A stretch of 64,000 nucleotides of DNA from Glandiceps talaboti (GCF_964340395.1 NC_135558.1:24422564-24486563); one strand, 5' to 3'. Counted from the stretch's first letter, positions 21,733-32,544 are shown. The notes: generated from the letters alone by a model not told the origin. Numbers and translations: made by a program.

Positions 21733-21990
21733 GACTTAAAGTCAAAAACTACTGGACCAACTGTCATGATATTTTGTGGGGGTACATTACCTTGGGTGTC
21801 TAGTTGGGACATGACCACACCCATAGCAACAGCCAAATGATTGTGTGTATTGTGAAGATAACAACAGGGTTGAATAGGCAACTCTGTAATCATTCAGCAA
21901 ACGAACACCTATACCTAGCATGGGTCAGGATGTTAAACATTATTAAAAACTGTACAGTTGTGCTACAATGCCATTGGCGTTTTTTTTGTT
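21600..21990 (+). repeat. Family A repeat, short complete copy with (CTGT)n(GT)n
   Basis: The 5' hairpin TAGCACAACTGAACTGAGGT..TTCAGTAGTGCT is followed by (CTGT)n and (GT)n at 21650-21728, the AAAAACTACTGGACCAACTG module and half a 108-bp unit. The 3' end is TGCTACAATGCCATTGGCGT then T8. The 3' end lies within 12 bp of the next Sec16 exon. Confidence 0.85.
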
Positions 21991-21996
21991 TTGTAG

Positions 21997-22101
21997 CTTG
22001 GTAATCGGTTGAAATATCATGACCCACAGTACTTCACTGGCAGTGAACTTGAAGAACCCTCATGGCTTTTAAGACTTAAAATGATTGAACAGCAAATGAA
22101 G
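21997..22101 (+). CDS. SEC16A: Sec16A-like, exon 5 of 13 in the window
   Basis: A 105-bp phase 0/0 exon reading LGNRLKYHDPQYFTGSELEE, then PSWLLRLKMIEQQMK, before GTAAGT. It matches the vertebrate stretch LRLFDPQLKE..EPAWLVQLQHVERQI, where a W-L-x-x-L helix closes the central domain. The acceptor (TTTTTTTTGTTTTGTAG) lies in or directly next to the T-rich 3' terminus of a family A repeat, so the repeat supplies at least part of the polypyrimidine tract. Confidence 0.93.
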
Positions 22102-22284
22102 GTAAGTTAATCTACTCCTACCGGTAGTAGACAAGAAAAAAATAGAAAGTGGTTGTACTTGTTTGAAAATTAATACGATTGGAACACTGACACCAAACAT
22201 CGCAGAAGTGAAAATAAATTCATTTTCTCACAGTTATTTTCCAGAGCCAAACAGTTTAGACGAACTATTTTGTTGATTATTAGT

Positions 22285-22450
22285 GAGCCCCCCCCCCCTC
22301 CCCTGGGGTGCTATTACAATGGGCTTCTTCTGTGTGTGCGTGAGTACATGCATCCTTGCAGACAGACATGCAGTATCCAATATCTTTCAAACCTGACACA
22401 GATGTGACATATAATGTGAGACATATGCATGTCAGCTTGTCTTTTAACCA
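22285..22450 (+). repeat. Family D fragment
   Basis: GAGCCCC..CCTGGGGTGCTATTAC is a hairpin start with an expanded C run at 22290-22304. The GACATGCAGTATC, TTTCAAACCTGACACA block follows, shared with about 25006-25040. Confidence 0.6.
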
Positions 22451-22506
22451 AGGCAATATTTTGAACCAATTTTTCAAATCTGTTATTGTTCTGTTTATCT
22501 TTGTAG

Positions 22507-22747
22507 GAGGGTTTAATTCATCCACCATCCTCAAGGGCCACACCTATGCCATGGATGTATTCTTCGTCCAATCTTAGTGGGATAGAAAGTCTAGATACAC
22601 CTATCATAGGCATGTCAGTGGAAAATTCCAGTGCCAATCTGCAAGATTACATCAATACATTTGATATGTCAGATGTAGGTAATCAATTTAGAACACAACA
22701 ACATATGGTATCCTTACAACAGTTTGCAGCAGAACAGTTAGGTACAG
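22507..22747 (+). CDS. SEC16A: Sec16A-like, exon 6 of 13 in the window (linker)
   Basis: Opens after TTTGTAG in phase 0 with EGLIHPPSSRATPMPWMYSS and continues through SLDTPIIGMSVENSSANLQD to ..AAEQLGTG before GTGAGT. It ends after one base of a Gly codon. The first residues continue the QQMKEG junction that in vertebrates is QIQEG, directly after the central domain. The rest is Ser/Pro/Gln-rich and of low predicted order, as is usual for Sec16 linkers. No further domain is visible. Confidence 0.9.
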
Positions 22748-22849
22748 GTGAGTTGCTATATCAGTCAATGTCATTAACTTTATTCAAAAGATATGAAGTT
22801 TATTTTATCATACATTTTTCATGTGTGGATGTAGTGACCTAATATCAAA

Positions 22850-23240
22850 AAACCGTTTGGATGGGAAATGTTTGTTCAAATGAATATGATCACAGGTGTG
22901 TGATTTGGGTAAAAAATTTTAAACTCTAAAAGTACTGTGCAGATTAGCCTGAAATATTTTGGAAATATTCTTTTAAGATTGTAAATGAAGAATTGTGCAA
23001 ATTTGGTCTAAAAAAGTGAAATTTGGTCAAATACTTTTATCAAGACCACTCGGTAGATGGGGCTGATGTTTGGCATCAATATTACTAGAAGTGTTAGTCT
23101 GCAGACGTTGTTAATGGCATGTTGACACAACTGGCCCTAGAAACCATGACCATGCCCTTAGCAACAGCCAAATGCCCAGTCTATTTTGCATTGATAACAA
23201 TATTATTTGTGCTACAGTGCCATTGGCACTATTTTTTATT
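22850..23240 (+). repeat. Family A repeat, 5'-truncated
   Basis: Contains the CACAGGTGTGTGATTTGGGT module, a degenerate AAAGTACTGTGCAGATTAGC block, GCAACAGCCAAATGCC, and the 3' end GTGCTACAGTGCCATTGGCA then CTATTTTTTATTCTCAG. Confidence 0.75.
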
Positions 23241-23401
23241 CTCAGCAAAGTAATCAAACCTCAAATGGGCTTTTTAATGTTATAAGTTTTTTTGTTTGTA
23301 TAGCTTTCAAAGTCATTCATCAATTTTGAACTATGTTAAACATTTTAACATTTTCATTTGATTAAAATATGTCACATTTATGTTTGTATAACCTTGACCA
23401 G

Positions 23402-23790
23402 GAGCTGGATTTACCATGACAGCAAGCAGTTATTCACCAGTTGGAAGTCAGACTCCCTCTAATGTACCTGGTCAGAACTCTGCCCATGACTCAAATACAT
23501 CACCTGCAGTAGATCCTTCAATGATGCAACAACCTGTACAGCAAGGCTATGACAACCAGCAGACTGCATATGGACTTCAAAGTAACAACTACATGCAGCC
23601 TCAGGCCCAATCTCAATTTCAGAACATGGCATCCCAACCTGGCGAGGGTAATGTAGACTTGGGTGCATCCATGGGGAGTAATTTCAGTGAATACAGTACT
23701 ACTACCACTGGAGAATCTGGAGAAGAGTCTGAATTTTTGGAGAGTGGTGCTTCTCAAAAATTTGATTATTATGCTGCCAGTGTACAACAG
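23402..23790 (+). CDS. SEC16A: Sec16A-like, exon 7 of 13 in the window (Gln/Ser-rich linker)
   Basis: Phase 1 start (Gly codon with the exon at 22507), after TTGACCAG. It reads GFTMTASSYSPVGSQTPSNV, passes through a Gln-rich middle (MMQQPVQQGYDNQQ, NNYMQPQAQSQFQNM), an acidic/Ser segment (SGEESEFLESG) and ends FDYYAASVQQ before GTCAGT. The 129-codon frame is open and joins its neighbours in phase. No globular domain is visible, consistent with the disordered region between the central domain and the C-terminal part of Sec16. The acceptor has a weak pyrimidine tract. The donor is non-consensus at position 3 (GTCAGT), and the open frame continues beyond it to 23931. Confidence 0.87.
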
Positions 23791-23881
23791 GTCAGTTATC
23801 AATGGCAAAACATAGAACCACTTGTCTCATTGTGTGTACCCTTATCTGCCTTTATACATAATGAAATAAAAGAACAACTAA

Positions 23882-24893
23882 GGCCAAAAAAAAAAATATG
23901 TCTGGTTCTGGTCAGCGCGCGCGTGCCCTGAATACCCCCGCGTCGATCCTTTTTTTTCCGATAATTTTTGCTTTCCCGTTCCTTATTTACAATTCCCCGT
24001 CGATCAACACTGTATGCAAGGCTAGCGGAAAAAATTTAACTCGTGTGATGGCGCACTTCTATTTGGTAACGGGTACCCTTTTCTTCTAGTACTGTTGCAT
24101 ACCCATAATCCCCCGTACGATATGTGTACGTAATATGTACGATGAGCGTGGTTGATGGGAATCACGGGAAATAGTGTGTTCACTGTGCTAGGTGGTAAAC
24201 CGCTCACATGTTTCGAAAATGTCAGAAGTTTGAGTACGTCGTGAGCAATCGAAATGTTGATATCAATTCAGCTGACTTTCGAGGTGTTCTTAGTTCTGGT
24301 GATCGTTTCGTTCTGCCTTCTGAATACAAAGATTTTCCTGTAGCGTAAGCAGTTAGCTCTGGATGTATGCGCTACGATGTTCGACACGTCTTTCCATCTG
24401 CGATGAGTTGGAAAGACGTGTCAAACATCGTACCGTATACAGACTGCGTATCAGACTGATGATGGACGGTGCTCGAAAGAAAACACTGCCTCCTCTACGT
24501 CCGTTGGACAGACCTATTTCTCGTTATTTAACGTTGCAAGTTGCACAATGACATTATACAGTGGTTGCAAGGCAAGACTCATTATCTTGGATGGGATTAT
24601 AACTGCAAATCGGGATTATAACTGCAAATCACTGGGCGATTAAGATAAATTTGTAAATGTGACTAGTGATGCCCTGATGGATGATTGATCCGCATCGTAT
24701 AAAACTTGCCATACAACAGTGCCAACTTCCAGAGTTGTATGACATCTTCCGAGAGCATGTAAAGTGTCAAAAATGTGTATTTACTAATTGCCAAAAAAAA
24801 AAAAAAAATTAGGAAAAAAAAAAAACGCGCGTCGGTCGCACCACTTTAGAAAGTTTACCCTGACCAGACCCAGATTTTTATTTTTTTTTGGCC
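23882..24893. mobile_element. PIF/Harbinger-like non-autonomous element
   Basis: The terminal inverted repeats GGCCAAAAAAAAAA..TCTGG.TCTGGTCAG (left) and the complementary CTGACCAGACCCAGA..TTTTTGGCC (right) are flanked by TAA on both sides (23879-23881 and 24894-24896). That matches the 3-bp TWA target duplication of PIF/Harbinger. The GC-rich interior includes GCGCGCGCG beside the left repeat, a 23-bp hairpin at 24374-24431 and a tandem 19-bp duplication at about 24593-24632. No transposase frame is present. Confidence 0.8.
24374..24431. other. Long perfect-stem hairpin inside the Harbinger-like element
   Basis: The 23-nt arms ACGATGTTCGACACGTCTTTCCA-type (24374-24396) and complement (24409-24431) pair at 22 of 23 positions around a 12-nt loop (24397-24408). 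Size and shape resemble a small-RNA precursor stem, but expression cannot be judged from sequence. Confidence 0.8.
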
Positions 24894-24924
24894 TAATATA
24901 TGGGAAACTGATGATAATCTACAT

Positions 24925-25975
24925 CAGATTATTAGGCCCCAAAGGGGAGACTATTACAATGGCCCATCTGACGTCCATTCATCCATAATGCATCATTTCT
25001 CAGACATGCAGTATCTAATTTCTTTCAAACCTGACACAAAGGTGTCATGTCATATGAGACTGACATCACTTAGTTTCACGACATATACAAATTTGACTGA
25101 ATGGCAGTCATATTTATAGTTAAAAATCAAATATTTATTGCATAACTCTAAAAATATAATGCATATAAACTCCATTCAAGTGACTCCCCCTATTATCAGG
25201 GACAAGCGTTCTTTTAACATTGACCCTTGACCTTGATTTTCCATGGTCAATTATCAAAATCCAGGGATTTCTTGCCTACTACAGACACTTTATCCTATTT
25301 ATTTGTTGCCAATTTCTTTTAAATCATGTCCACAGGTGACATAGGAGTAGACAAATATACACAACTGAAAGATGACCGACCACATTTCTAGAAACAAATC
25401 AATATATTCCTGCATAACTCAAAACTTCCATACATACAAGTGTCTAACCCATATAATAGAGAGGTTTAGGTACGTGTTAGAACACATACGTGTGCGGGTG
25501 CATGATCGTGCAGGAGTACAAGTATGACACGTACAAAATTGTGTTTAGTTATGCGTTCTAAACACAAACGTGAAAAACAGTGGAATGTTAATGCACGCGT
25601 TGACATCTTCTGTCCAGAAGGCCTGACACATGCCTTTGTTTTCTAAATTTGTTCGTATTTTTGCCATTTTTCCTGCAACTACCCAATTAGTTTAAAGTTA
25701 TGCTTCAGAACTTTGATATAAAAAATACGACATTTAATAGATGAAAATGAAAAACTCAACACATATTTAAAGTTACGTGTACACCATTTTGACGTAACGC
25801 CGTCTGATACAGAACGGCTGTGTTGCTTCGAATCACGTGACTATGACGCTACACGTATAGAACACACGTAAATACACGCATCTAAACCTCTCTAATCACA
25901 TGCAAGCATTGCTTGTAAAAATGTGACCTTTGACCTCAAGCCTTACCTTCTGGGTCAATTTTCAAAGTCAAACTT
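24925..25975 (+). repeat. Family D repeat, long copy split by a MITE
   Basis: The start TTAGGCCCCAAAGGGGAGAC forms a small hairpin. The modules GCAGTATCTAATTTCTTTCA, TTCAAGTGACTCCCCCTATT, TTGACCCTTGACCTTGATTT and, after the MITE at 25459-25892, GTGACCTTTGACCTCAAGCC follow. A perfect TGACCTTTGACCT lies at 25924-25936. Confidence 0.65.
25459..25892. mobile_element. MITE with TA target duplication
   Basis: The left end GAGAGGTTTAGGTACGTGTT and the right end ACACGCATCTAAACCTCTC are inverted repeats, flanked by TA (25457-25458 and 25893-25894). It is 434 bp long with no open frame. TA duplication suggests the Tc1/mariner superfamily. It interrupts a family D copy. Confidence 0.75.
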
Positions 25976-26990
25976 TTTAGCACAACTAAGCTTAGGTTCA
26001 GTAGTGCTATAGGCATGGTGTGGTGTCTGTGTGTGTGTACATGCATGTGTCTGTGTTTGTGTGTGTGGACGGCTTAAACTTCAAAACCACCAGACAGATT
26101 GACTTGGTATTTGGTAGGGACCATTACTTGTGGTGTCTATTTGGGAAATTGTTGAGAGCAAAATGATTGCATCACAGGTATGCGATTTGGGGTAAAAAAA
26201 TGTCATTTTTTGCACAACTGAACTGATAAGGTTCAGTAGTGCTGTAGGCATGGAAAAGTCTNNNNNNNNNNNNNNNNNNNNNNNNNNNNNNNNNNNNNNN
26301 NNNNNNNNNNNNNNNNNNNNNNNNNNNNNNNNNNNNNNNNNNNNNNNNNNNNNNNNNNNNNGTGAACAAACATTCAAAAAGAGTATGCAAATATGCCTAG
26401 CAACAAGACCACACCCATGGCAAAAGCCAGTGATCACATATATTGCAAAGATGAAAATGTGTCTTTTTGGTCAAAAATCCTTAATTCCAAAACTATTGAG
26501 CAGATTGGGCTGAAATTTAAATGGGATGGGGGGGGGGGGGGGGGAGATGAAACATTCTGCACTATGGTTTCATCAGTGATATGCCAAGTAGGGGTAAAAA
26601 TGTGAATTTTGGTCAAAAACTCATATCTCAAAAAAGTAGTTGGTCAATGAGACTGAAGCTTGGTGAGATGTTCCTGGAAGTGTTATTCTGCAGATTTTCT
26701 TAAGAACATTTTGACACAATTGACCCTAGCAACCATGACCACGCCCTTAGCAACAACCAAATGGCAGATATTTTGGTTAAATAACAACATCATCTGGTAG
26801 GCAAATGAGTAAACAATTAAAAAATGTATGCAAATATCCCTAGCAACCATGCCCATAGCAACAGCCAAACAGTGGTGTATTTCACAAAGTAACAGGGATT
26901 CAAATGATCACATATACCTAGCATGTGGTTAAACATTTTTAAAAACTGTACAGTTGTGCTACAATGCCATTGACACAATTTTTGGTTTAA
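25975..26990 (+). repeat. Family A repeats, two starts, containing an assembly gap
   Basis: A first 5' end at 25975 (TTTTTAGCACAACTAAGCTT) is followed by a second at about 26210 (TTTTTTGCACAACTGAACTG). After the N gap come the 108-bp unit, the usual modules, a G-run at 26526-26544 and the 3' end GTGCTACAATGCCATTGACA. Two starts imply one copy landed in another, or an assembly join. Confidence 0.7.
26262..26361. other. Assembly gap (100 N)
   Basis: Exactly 100 unknown bases, a conventional placeholder for a gap of unknown length. The missing part is within a family A array, so true length and copy number are unknown. Confidence 0.98.
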
Positions 26991-27962
26991 AAAAATTAAA
27001 CTAAACTACTGGTGGATTTGTCTGAAATGTGGTGGAAATATTTTTAGAGGTGTGTAGAATGAGAATTGTTCATTACATGATGATTCCATCAGTGATATGC
27101 AAATGAGGAGTAAAAATGTGTCTTTTTGGTCAAAAATCTTTATTTCCAAAAGGATGCGGCTGATTTGTCTGAAATTTCACAGGAATGTTTCTGGGAATGT
27201 ACAGATGAATGGATTAATTTCCCATCAGTGTTATGCAGATTAGAGCTTAAAACGTGATGTCTTGGGTCAGATTTTTCTCGTGAATATTTAGCCAGAAAGG
27301 TTATGGGGTACTTAATAACGAAATGTAACTAGTGCATGATAGTGGCACTAGTCTAGAATTGCCTCTCCTTGAAAACATTCTCTTAAGTTATGGCACAAAG
27401 TGATCCAATGGTTCAATGTAAAGTTAGTCTGTCCATCTGTCTGTCTTGTTGATGGTGCAAGAGATTTTGGTATTGAAATTTACCTCACAAACAACTGGGG
27501 ACTAAATTGGTTATGTCGGTCCTAAAAGTGTTAGTCTGTAAATTGTGAGTGTATCATACTTACATAAGTGACCCAAGTAACCATGCCCTTATCAACAGTC
27601 AAATGATAGGGTTTATTGCAAATATAACAACAGGGATGGGTAGGCAATTGAATAAACAGTGTTTTAAATATGTAAATGTCCATAGCAACAAGACCATACC
27701 CATAGCAACAGATAAACGATGACATATAATGCCAATAACCAGTGAAGGAAAGGCAAATAAATGAACATTCCAAAAAATGTATGCAGGTATGCCTAGCAAT
27801 ATGACCACACCCATAGCAACAGTTGAAACGGTGGTGTATATTGTAGATATAACACCATGGATGGGTAGGAATGGAAATCAAATCTTATCTAGGAACACGA
27901 CCACATGATCATAGTAAAGGTTATCTTCAACAGTTGTGCTACAATGCCATGGTGCTTTTATT
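26991..27962 (+). repeat. Family A repeat with about three 108-bp units
   Basis: AAACTACTGGTGGATTTGTC and later modules are followed by ACAAGACCATACCCATAGCA, ATATGACCACACCCATAGCA and further unit copies. The 3' end is GTGCTACAATGCCATGGTGC then TTTTATTTGCATATTGCAG. No 5' hairpin; it directly follows another copy. Confidence 0.75.
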
Positions 27963-28204
27963 TGCATATTGCAGACAGTCTGAAGCATTTATATGTGGCC
28001 AATTTCTTTCAAAATGGTATCTAATAGGTAATGCAGAACAAAAGAGAAATACATTACATTTGGTTCTCACATAACTTTAATACAAGGAAACTTCATTCTA
28101 TCCCTGTATTATTAGGTGTAAACACTTTTGGGACCTTGACTTTGACCTGCAGGATAAGTCATCAAAATCCAACCATTTCCTGCATATCACAGACACCTTT
28201 GTTG

Positions 28205-28510
28205 CCACTAATTAGCCCCCAAAGGGCAAAGCCTTATTGGGGCTACTACATTGGGTCCTGTCCATCCATCCGTCCTTCCTTGTCCACCTGTATCTCCAAT
28301 ATGCATGCGCCAATTTCAATCAAACCTTTTACAAATGTCAGATGTTATGGAGGGCATGTGTACCTCACTTGGTTTTATAACCCTCACGAAAACAGCGAAA
28401 TTGCGGCCATATTTGTTGTAAATAATCACACTTTACCCAATATCTCTTGAAGTTTAACAGATAGAGACCTAATTCAAGTGTCTTCACCCATGTTATCGAT
28501 CATGTGCTTT
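28205..28510 (+). repeat. Family D repeat with hairpin start
   Basis: TTAGCCCCCAAAGGGCAAAG followed by CCTTATTGGGGCTA forms a terminal hairpin. A (TCCA/TCCG)n tract and the module CAATTTCAATCAAACCTTTT follow. This is the same order (hairpin, microsatellite, AT-rich module) as families A and B. Confidence 0.65.
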
Positions 28511-28513
28511 TTA

Positions 28514-29705
28514 GTCCCCGTGGACGAAGTCCGGAACAGGGACTTATGGATTGGGTTCCGTCTGTCCGTCCGTCCGTCCGTCCGTCCGCAGCCGTTTCTT
28601 GGAGATGCCTGGACCGATTTTTTTCAAACTTGGTACAGGGGCAACATACTATGGCATACATATGCACGTCAATTTTTTTTATGATACAATATGGCCGCCT
28701 AGCAACCATTTTGTTTGTGAATTTTCCCTGTCTAAAGCCATAACTCAGACATGCTTTAACAGATCTCATTCAAAGTTGGTATTAGGACAGTGTTCTATGA
28801 CATACATGTGCATATTCATTGTTGTCATGATACGATCCAATATGGCCGCCTAGCAGCCATTTTGTTTGTGAATTTTCATGTCCAAAGCCATAACTCAGAC
28901 ATGCTTGAACAGATCTCATTCAAAGTTGGTATTAGGACAGTGTTCTATGACATACATGTGCATATCCATTTTCATTGTGATACAATCCAATATGGCTGCC
29001 TGGTAGCCATTTTGGTTGCGAATTTTCATGTCCAAAGCCATAACTCAGACATACTTGAACAGATCTCATTCAAAGTTGGTATTAGGACAGTGTTCTATGA
29101 CATACATGTGCATATCCATTTTCGTCGTGATGCGATCCAATATGGCTGCTTGGCAGCCATTTTGTTTGTGAATGTTCCATGTCCAAAGCCATAACTTAGA
29201 CATGCTTAAACAGATCTCATTCAAAGTTGGTATTAGGACAGTGTTCTATGACATACATGTGCATATCCATTTTCGTCGTGATACTATCCAATATGGCTGC
29301 CTGGCAGCCATTTTGTTTGTGAATTTTCCATGTCCAAAGCCATTACTAAGACATGCTTGAACAGATCTCATTCAAAGTTGGTATTAGGACAGCGTTCTAT
29401 GACATACATGTGCATATCCATTTTCGTCGTGATACGATCCAATATGGCTGCCTGGCAGCCATTTTGTTTGTGAATTTTCCATGTCCAAAGCCATAACTCA
29501 GACTCCATTTTCATCGTGATATGATCCCCCATACCCAACCAATCCTTTATTGTTGGAGGCATATTCCATGTCCAACAAGCACACACAACATATCTGAGTC
29601 TGTTTGTTTTAGGTTCACAAATGTTGTTGCGTGATCAGAGTAGTGATAATTCCTTAAAACCCAATTATATAGCGGGGACTATGTCATTCTCAATGACTTG
29701 TTAAT
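28514..29705 (+). repeat. Family B repeat, long copy (about 6 internal units)
   Basis: The 5' hairpin AGTCCCCGTGGACGAAGTCC..AGGGACT is followed by (GTCC)n and tandem units with landmarks at 28741, 28891, 29041, 29192, 29343 and 29494, a period of 150-151 bp. The right end is ATAGCGGGGACTATGTCATT. Open frames of 60-134 codons on the + strand follow from the stop-poor repeat and are not genes. Confidence 0.88.
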
Positions 29706-30060
29706 GGTACATTGACTTTAGAACTTGACCTCCATCTTCAAGGTCAAATAGCTATATTATTGTCAAAGTGTGTATGTATATTTCTGATATGCATGGACTG
29801 ATTTCAACCAAACCTTGTACAAATGTCAGATGCGATAGTCTGCATATACACATGACTTCATTTCACAACCCCCACAATAACAGCAAAATGGTGGCCATAT
29901 TTGTCATAAATATTCACATTTTGGCCAATAACTCTTAACACTTAACAGATAGAGACCCTATTCAAGTGACTTCATCTTGGTTATCAATGATGAGCTTTCT
30001 AATGGCACACTGACTTTTGACCTTGACCTTCATCTTCAGGGTCAAATAGCTAAGTATGTC
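29706..30060 (+). repeat. Family D repeat, two modules
   Basis: Contains ACTTGACCTCCATCTTCAAG and TTTTGACCTTGACCTTCATC (direct TGACCT repeats at 30018-30029), plus ATATGCATGGACTGATTTCA. Confidence 0.6.
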
Positions 30061-30346
30061 TTCCCATTTTGAAATCATTAAGATAATATAAATATTAATG
30101 CTAATGTGCCTGAAATTGTCAAGGATCTACACATAATAGATAAGAAATGAACAACCCTTTCAGGTGTTGTCAGTGTATCTTTTTGAATGCCTTAAAGGCC
30201 ATGCCATAGTTGTTATCCTTTTTTAATTGAAAGCCTGCGACATAATGTACAAACTAAAGAACTGGTTGTAGTCACTAGAAGAAATAGTTTTTTAGAGCTA
30301 TGTCTTCCATGAAGACTTGTTTCTTTTAAATCAATACTCCATTCAG

Positions 30347-30550
30347 TCACTGAGAAGTGAAGTATTTAAAGGGGGAAGTTAAATATTTAAAGGAGGGAGA
30401 AGTATTTAAAGGGGAGGGGAGAGGAATAAGGTATTTAAAGGGGAGGGGAGAAGTGAAGTATTTGAAGGGGGAGAAAAGTGAAGTATTTAAAGGGGGAGAG
30501 AAGTGAAGTATTTAAAGGGGGAGGGGAGAAGTGAAGTATTTGAAGGGGGG
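30347..30550 (+). repeat. Purine-rich tandem repeat, about 27 bp unit
   Basis: Seven or eight units of the type GAGAAGTGAAGTATTTAAAG then GGGGAGGG. The strand is almost entirely purine apart from the TATTT core. Confidence 0.85.
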
Positions 30551-30560
30551 CTGTGTCTTT

Positions 30561-30607
30561 TTAGCACAACTGAACTGAGGTTCAGTAGTTCGAGACATCG
30601 CCTGGCA

Positions 30608-30675
<68 letters not shown>

Positions 30676-31030
30676 CGACTTAAAAACTGCCAGACCGATT
30701 GGCTTGATATTATGTGGGGACATTACTTATGGTGTTCTAATGAAAAATTGTTCAAATGGAAATGATCGCTTCATAGATGTGCCTTTTGGGTCAAAAAATG
30801 TTATTTTTGGTCAAAAGACTTAAACTCCAAAACAACTGGGCAGATTGGTCTGAAATTTGGTGGGAACGTTCTCTAAGGGAGATGTAAAGTAAGATTTGTT
30901 CATGCAATGATAATGCCATAAGAAATATACAAATTAGGGCTAAAAAAGTCTATGATTCAAAAAGTACTTTGTTGATTTAGCTGAAATATCACAGGGATGT
31001 TTCTGGTGATGCACGGATTAGTCCATTGCT
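30561..31030 (+). repeat. Family A repeat, 3'-truncated
   Basis: The 5' hairpin TAGCACAACTGAACTGAGGT is followed by 31 GT units at 30610-30672, then AACTGCCAGACCGATTGGCT and further modules. The 3' end is not recognisable. Confidence 0.8.
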
Positions 31031-31215
31031 ATTCAGGTAAACTGCAAGGCTTACACCATATGGAAAACTTAGTCCATTTAATTAGTATGTAGGTGTACAG
31101 TAACTGTTACCAGTATGAGTTGTTTGCATTGTCTTGTAATGTTAATTTAATAGTTGTCATGTTTTTATCTTGAGAACTGTGTAGTTGGTATCATTAGGTA
31201 TTCAGTATTCGTCCG

Positions 31216-32227
31216 GCGGGGACTTATGGATTGGGTTCCGTCTGTCCATGCGTCCGTCCGTCCATCCATCCATCCGTCCGTCCCTTGGAGATGCCTGGAC
31301 CGATTTTTTTCAAACTTGATACAGGGGCAACATACTATGGCATACATATGCACGTCAATTTGTTTTATGATACAATCCAATATGACTTCCTGGCAGCCAT
31401 TTTGTTTGCGAATTTTCCATGTCCAAAGCCATAATAATAATGTTCGGTTCTTAATGTTCGGTTCTTATATAGCGCTTTCCCACACCGTGCTCAAAGCGCT
31501 TTACAATTATTACCCCTGGCTCGGATCAGAACGGCACAACGGCCCTTTAGTCTTCCTCAACTCCCCGGGGAGCATACAATCCATTGCAGCCATTTAAGCG
31601 CATAGGATTAAAGCCTTCACATTGCAACCTACATCCTACCAGGTCCCCAATTATACAGCTGGGTTGACTGAAGCACAGTCGTGGTTCAAATCTTGCCCAA
31701 GGACTTTAGCCACTCGGAAACAAACAGCAGGCAGCTGCAACCTGTAGATTCCAAGCCAGTCACGCTAACCATTCACCCATCATGACTCAGACATGCTTGA
31801 GCAGATCTCGTTCAAAGTTGATATTAGGACAGTGTTCTATGACATACATGTGCATATTCATTGTTGTCGTGATACGATCCAATATGGCTGCCTGGCAGCC
31901 ATTTTGTTTGTGAATTTTCCATGTCCAAAGCCATAACTCAGACATGCTTGGACATATCTCATTCAAAGTTGGTATTAGCATAGTGTTCTATGACATACAT
32001 GTGCATATCCATTTTCGTCTTGATACAATACAATATGGCTGCCTGGCAGCCATTTTGTTGGTGCAGTTTTCATGTCCAAAGCCATAACTCAGACATGCTT
32101 GAACAGAGTAGTGATATCAAAAACAACCATATGAGGCCAAACAACATTAGCCTGGTTTGGAAATGACAACATAAACTGCCAGCTCCTTAAAACCCAATCA
32201 TAGAGGGGCTATGTCATTTTCAATGAC
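31216..32227 (+). repeat. Family B repeat interrupted by a SINE
   Basis: The hairpin is lost (it starts GGCGGGGACTTATGG). The (GTCC/ATCC)n tract at 31250-31285 and one unit reach ..CCATAA. The SINE at 31435-31784 follows, then ACTCAGACATGCTTGAGCAG and two more units, and a degraded right end (ATAGAGGGGCTATGTCATTT). Confidence 0.8.
31435..31784 (-). mobile_element. tRNA-derived SINE with AAAGCGCTATATAA-type tail
   Basis: On the minus strand the element begins GGGTGAATGGTTAGCGTGAC, a tRNA-like A-box region. It ends TAAAGCGCTTTGAGCAC.. and AAAGCGCTATATAAGAAC with a short (ATT)n tail, a 3' end shared by many animal LINEs and SINEs. The tail motif ATGTTCGGTTCTTA is duplicated. It sits cleanly inside a family B unit. 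Confidence 0.7.
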
Positions 32228-32544
32228 TTGTTTTCTTCATGGTTCATATGCTTCTAGAAAGACTTTGAAATATGTCTCTTATGCTAGAAAGTGTAGTGAA
32301 TAAATTAAATGATATATCATAAAGTGTTCAATATTCCTATTATTTGCCAAATTAAAATTTCTGTCTGTTAGTGAGATAACACTATTATGTACTGGTTTGA
32401 AATTTAAGTAAGTTAAAGTGTATGAACTCTGATATTATCTTTTGGCATTGGAGATCAAAGTATTATTGCAAACTTAAACAAAACAAACAGATTAAAGTGA
32501 AATGAATTGTGGGTAATTACCAATAATGATGTCATTTTTATCAG
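32228..32544. other. No recognised feature
   Basis: AT-rich intron immediately before the exon at 32545. Confidence 0.4.

Noticed and set aside
28790-29194. A 134-codon frame with repeating FYDIHVHIHF..TIQYG
   Set aside because: Translation of 150-bp family B units. The same peptide appears in every copy of the element and breaks wherever a unit is 151 bp.
31680-31784. A tRNA gene at the head of the SINE (minus strand)
   Set aside because: The A-box-like segment is not followed by a foldable cloverleaf and is joined to a SINE body and tail.
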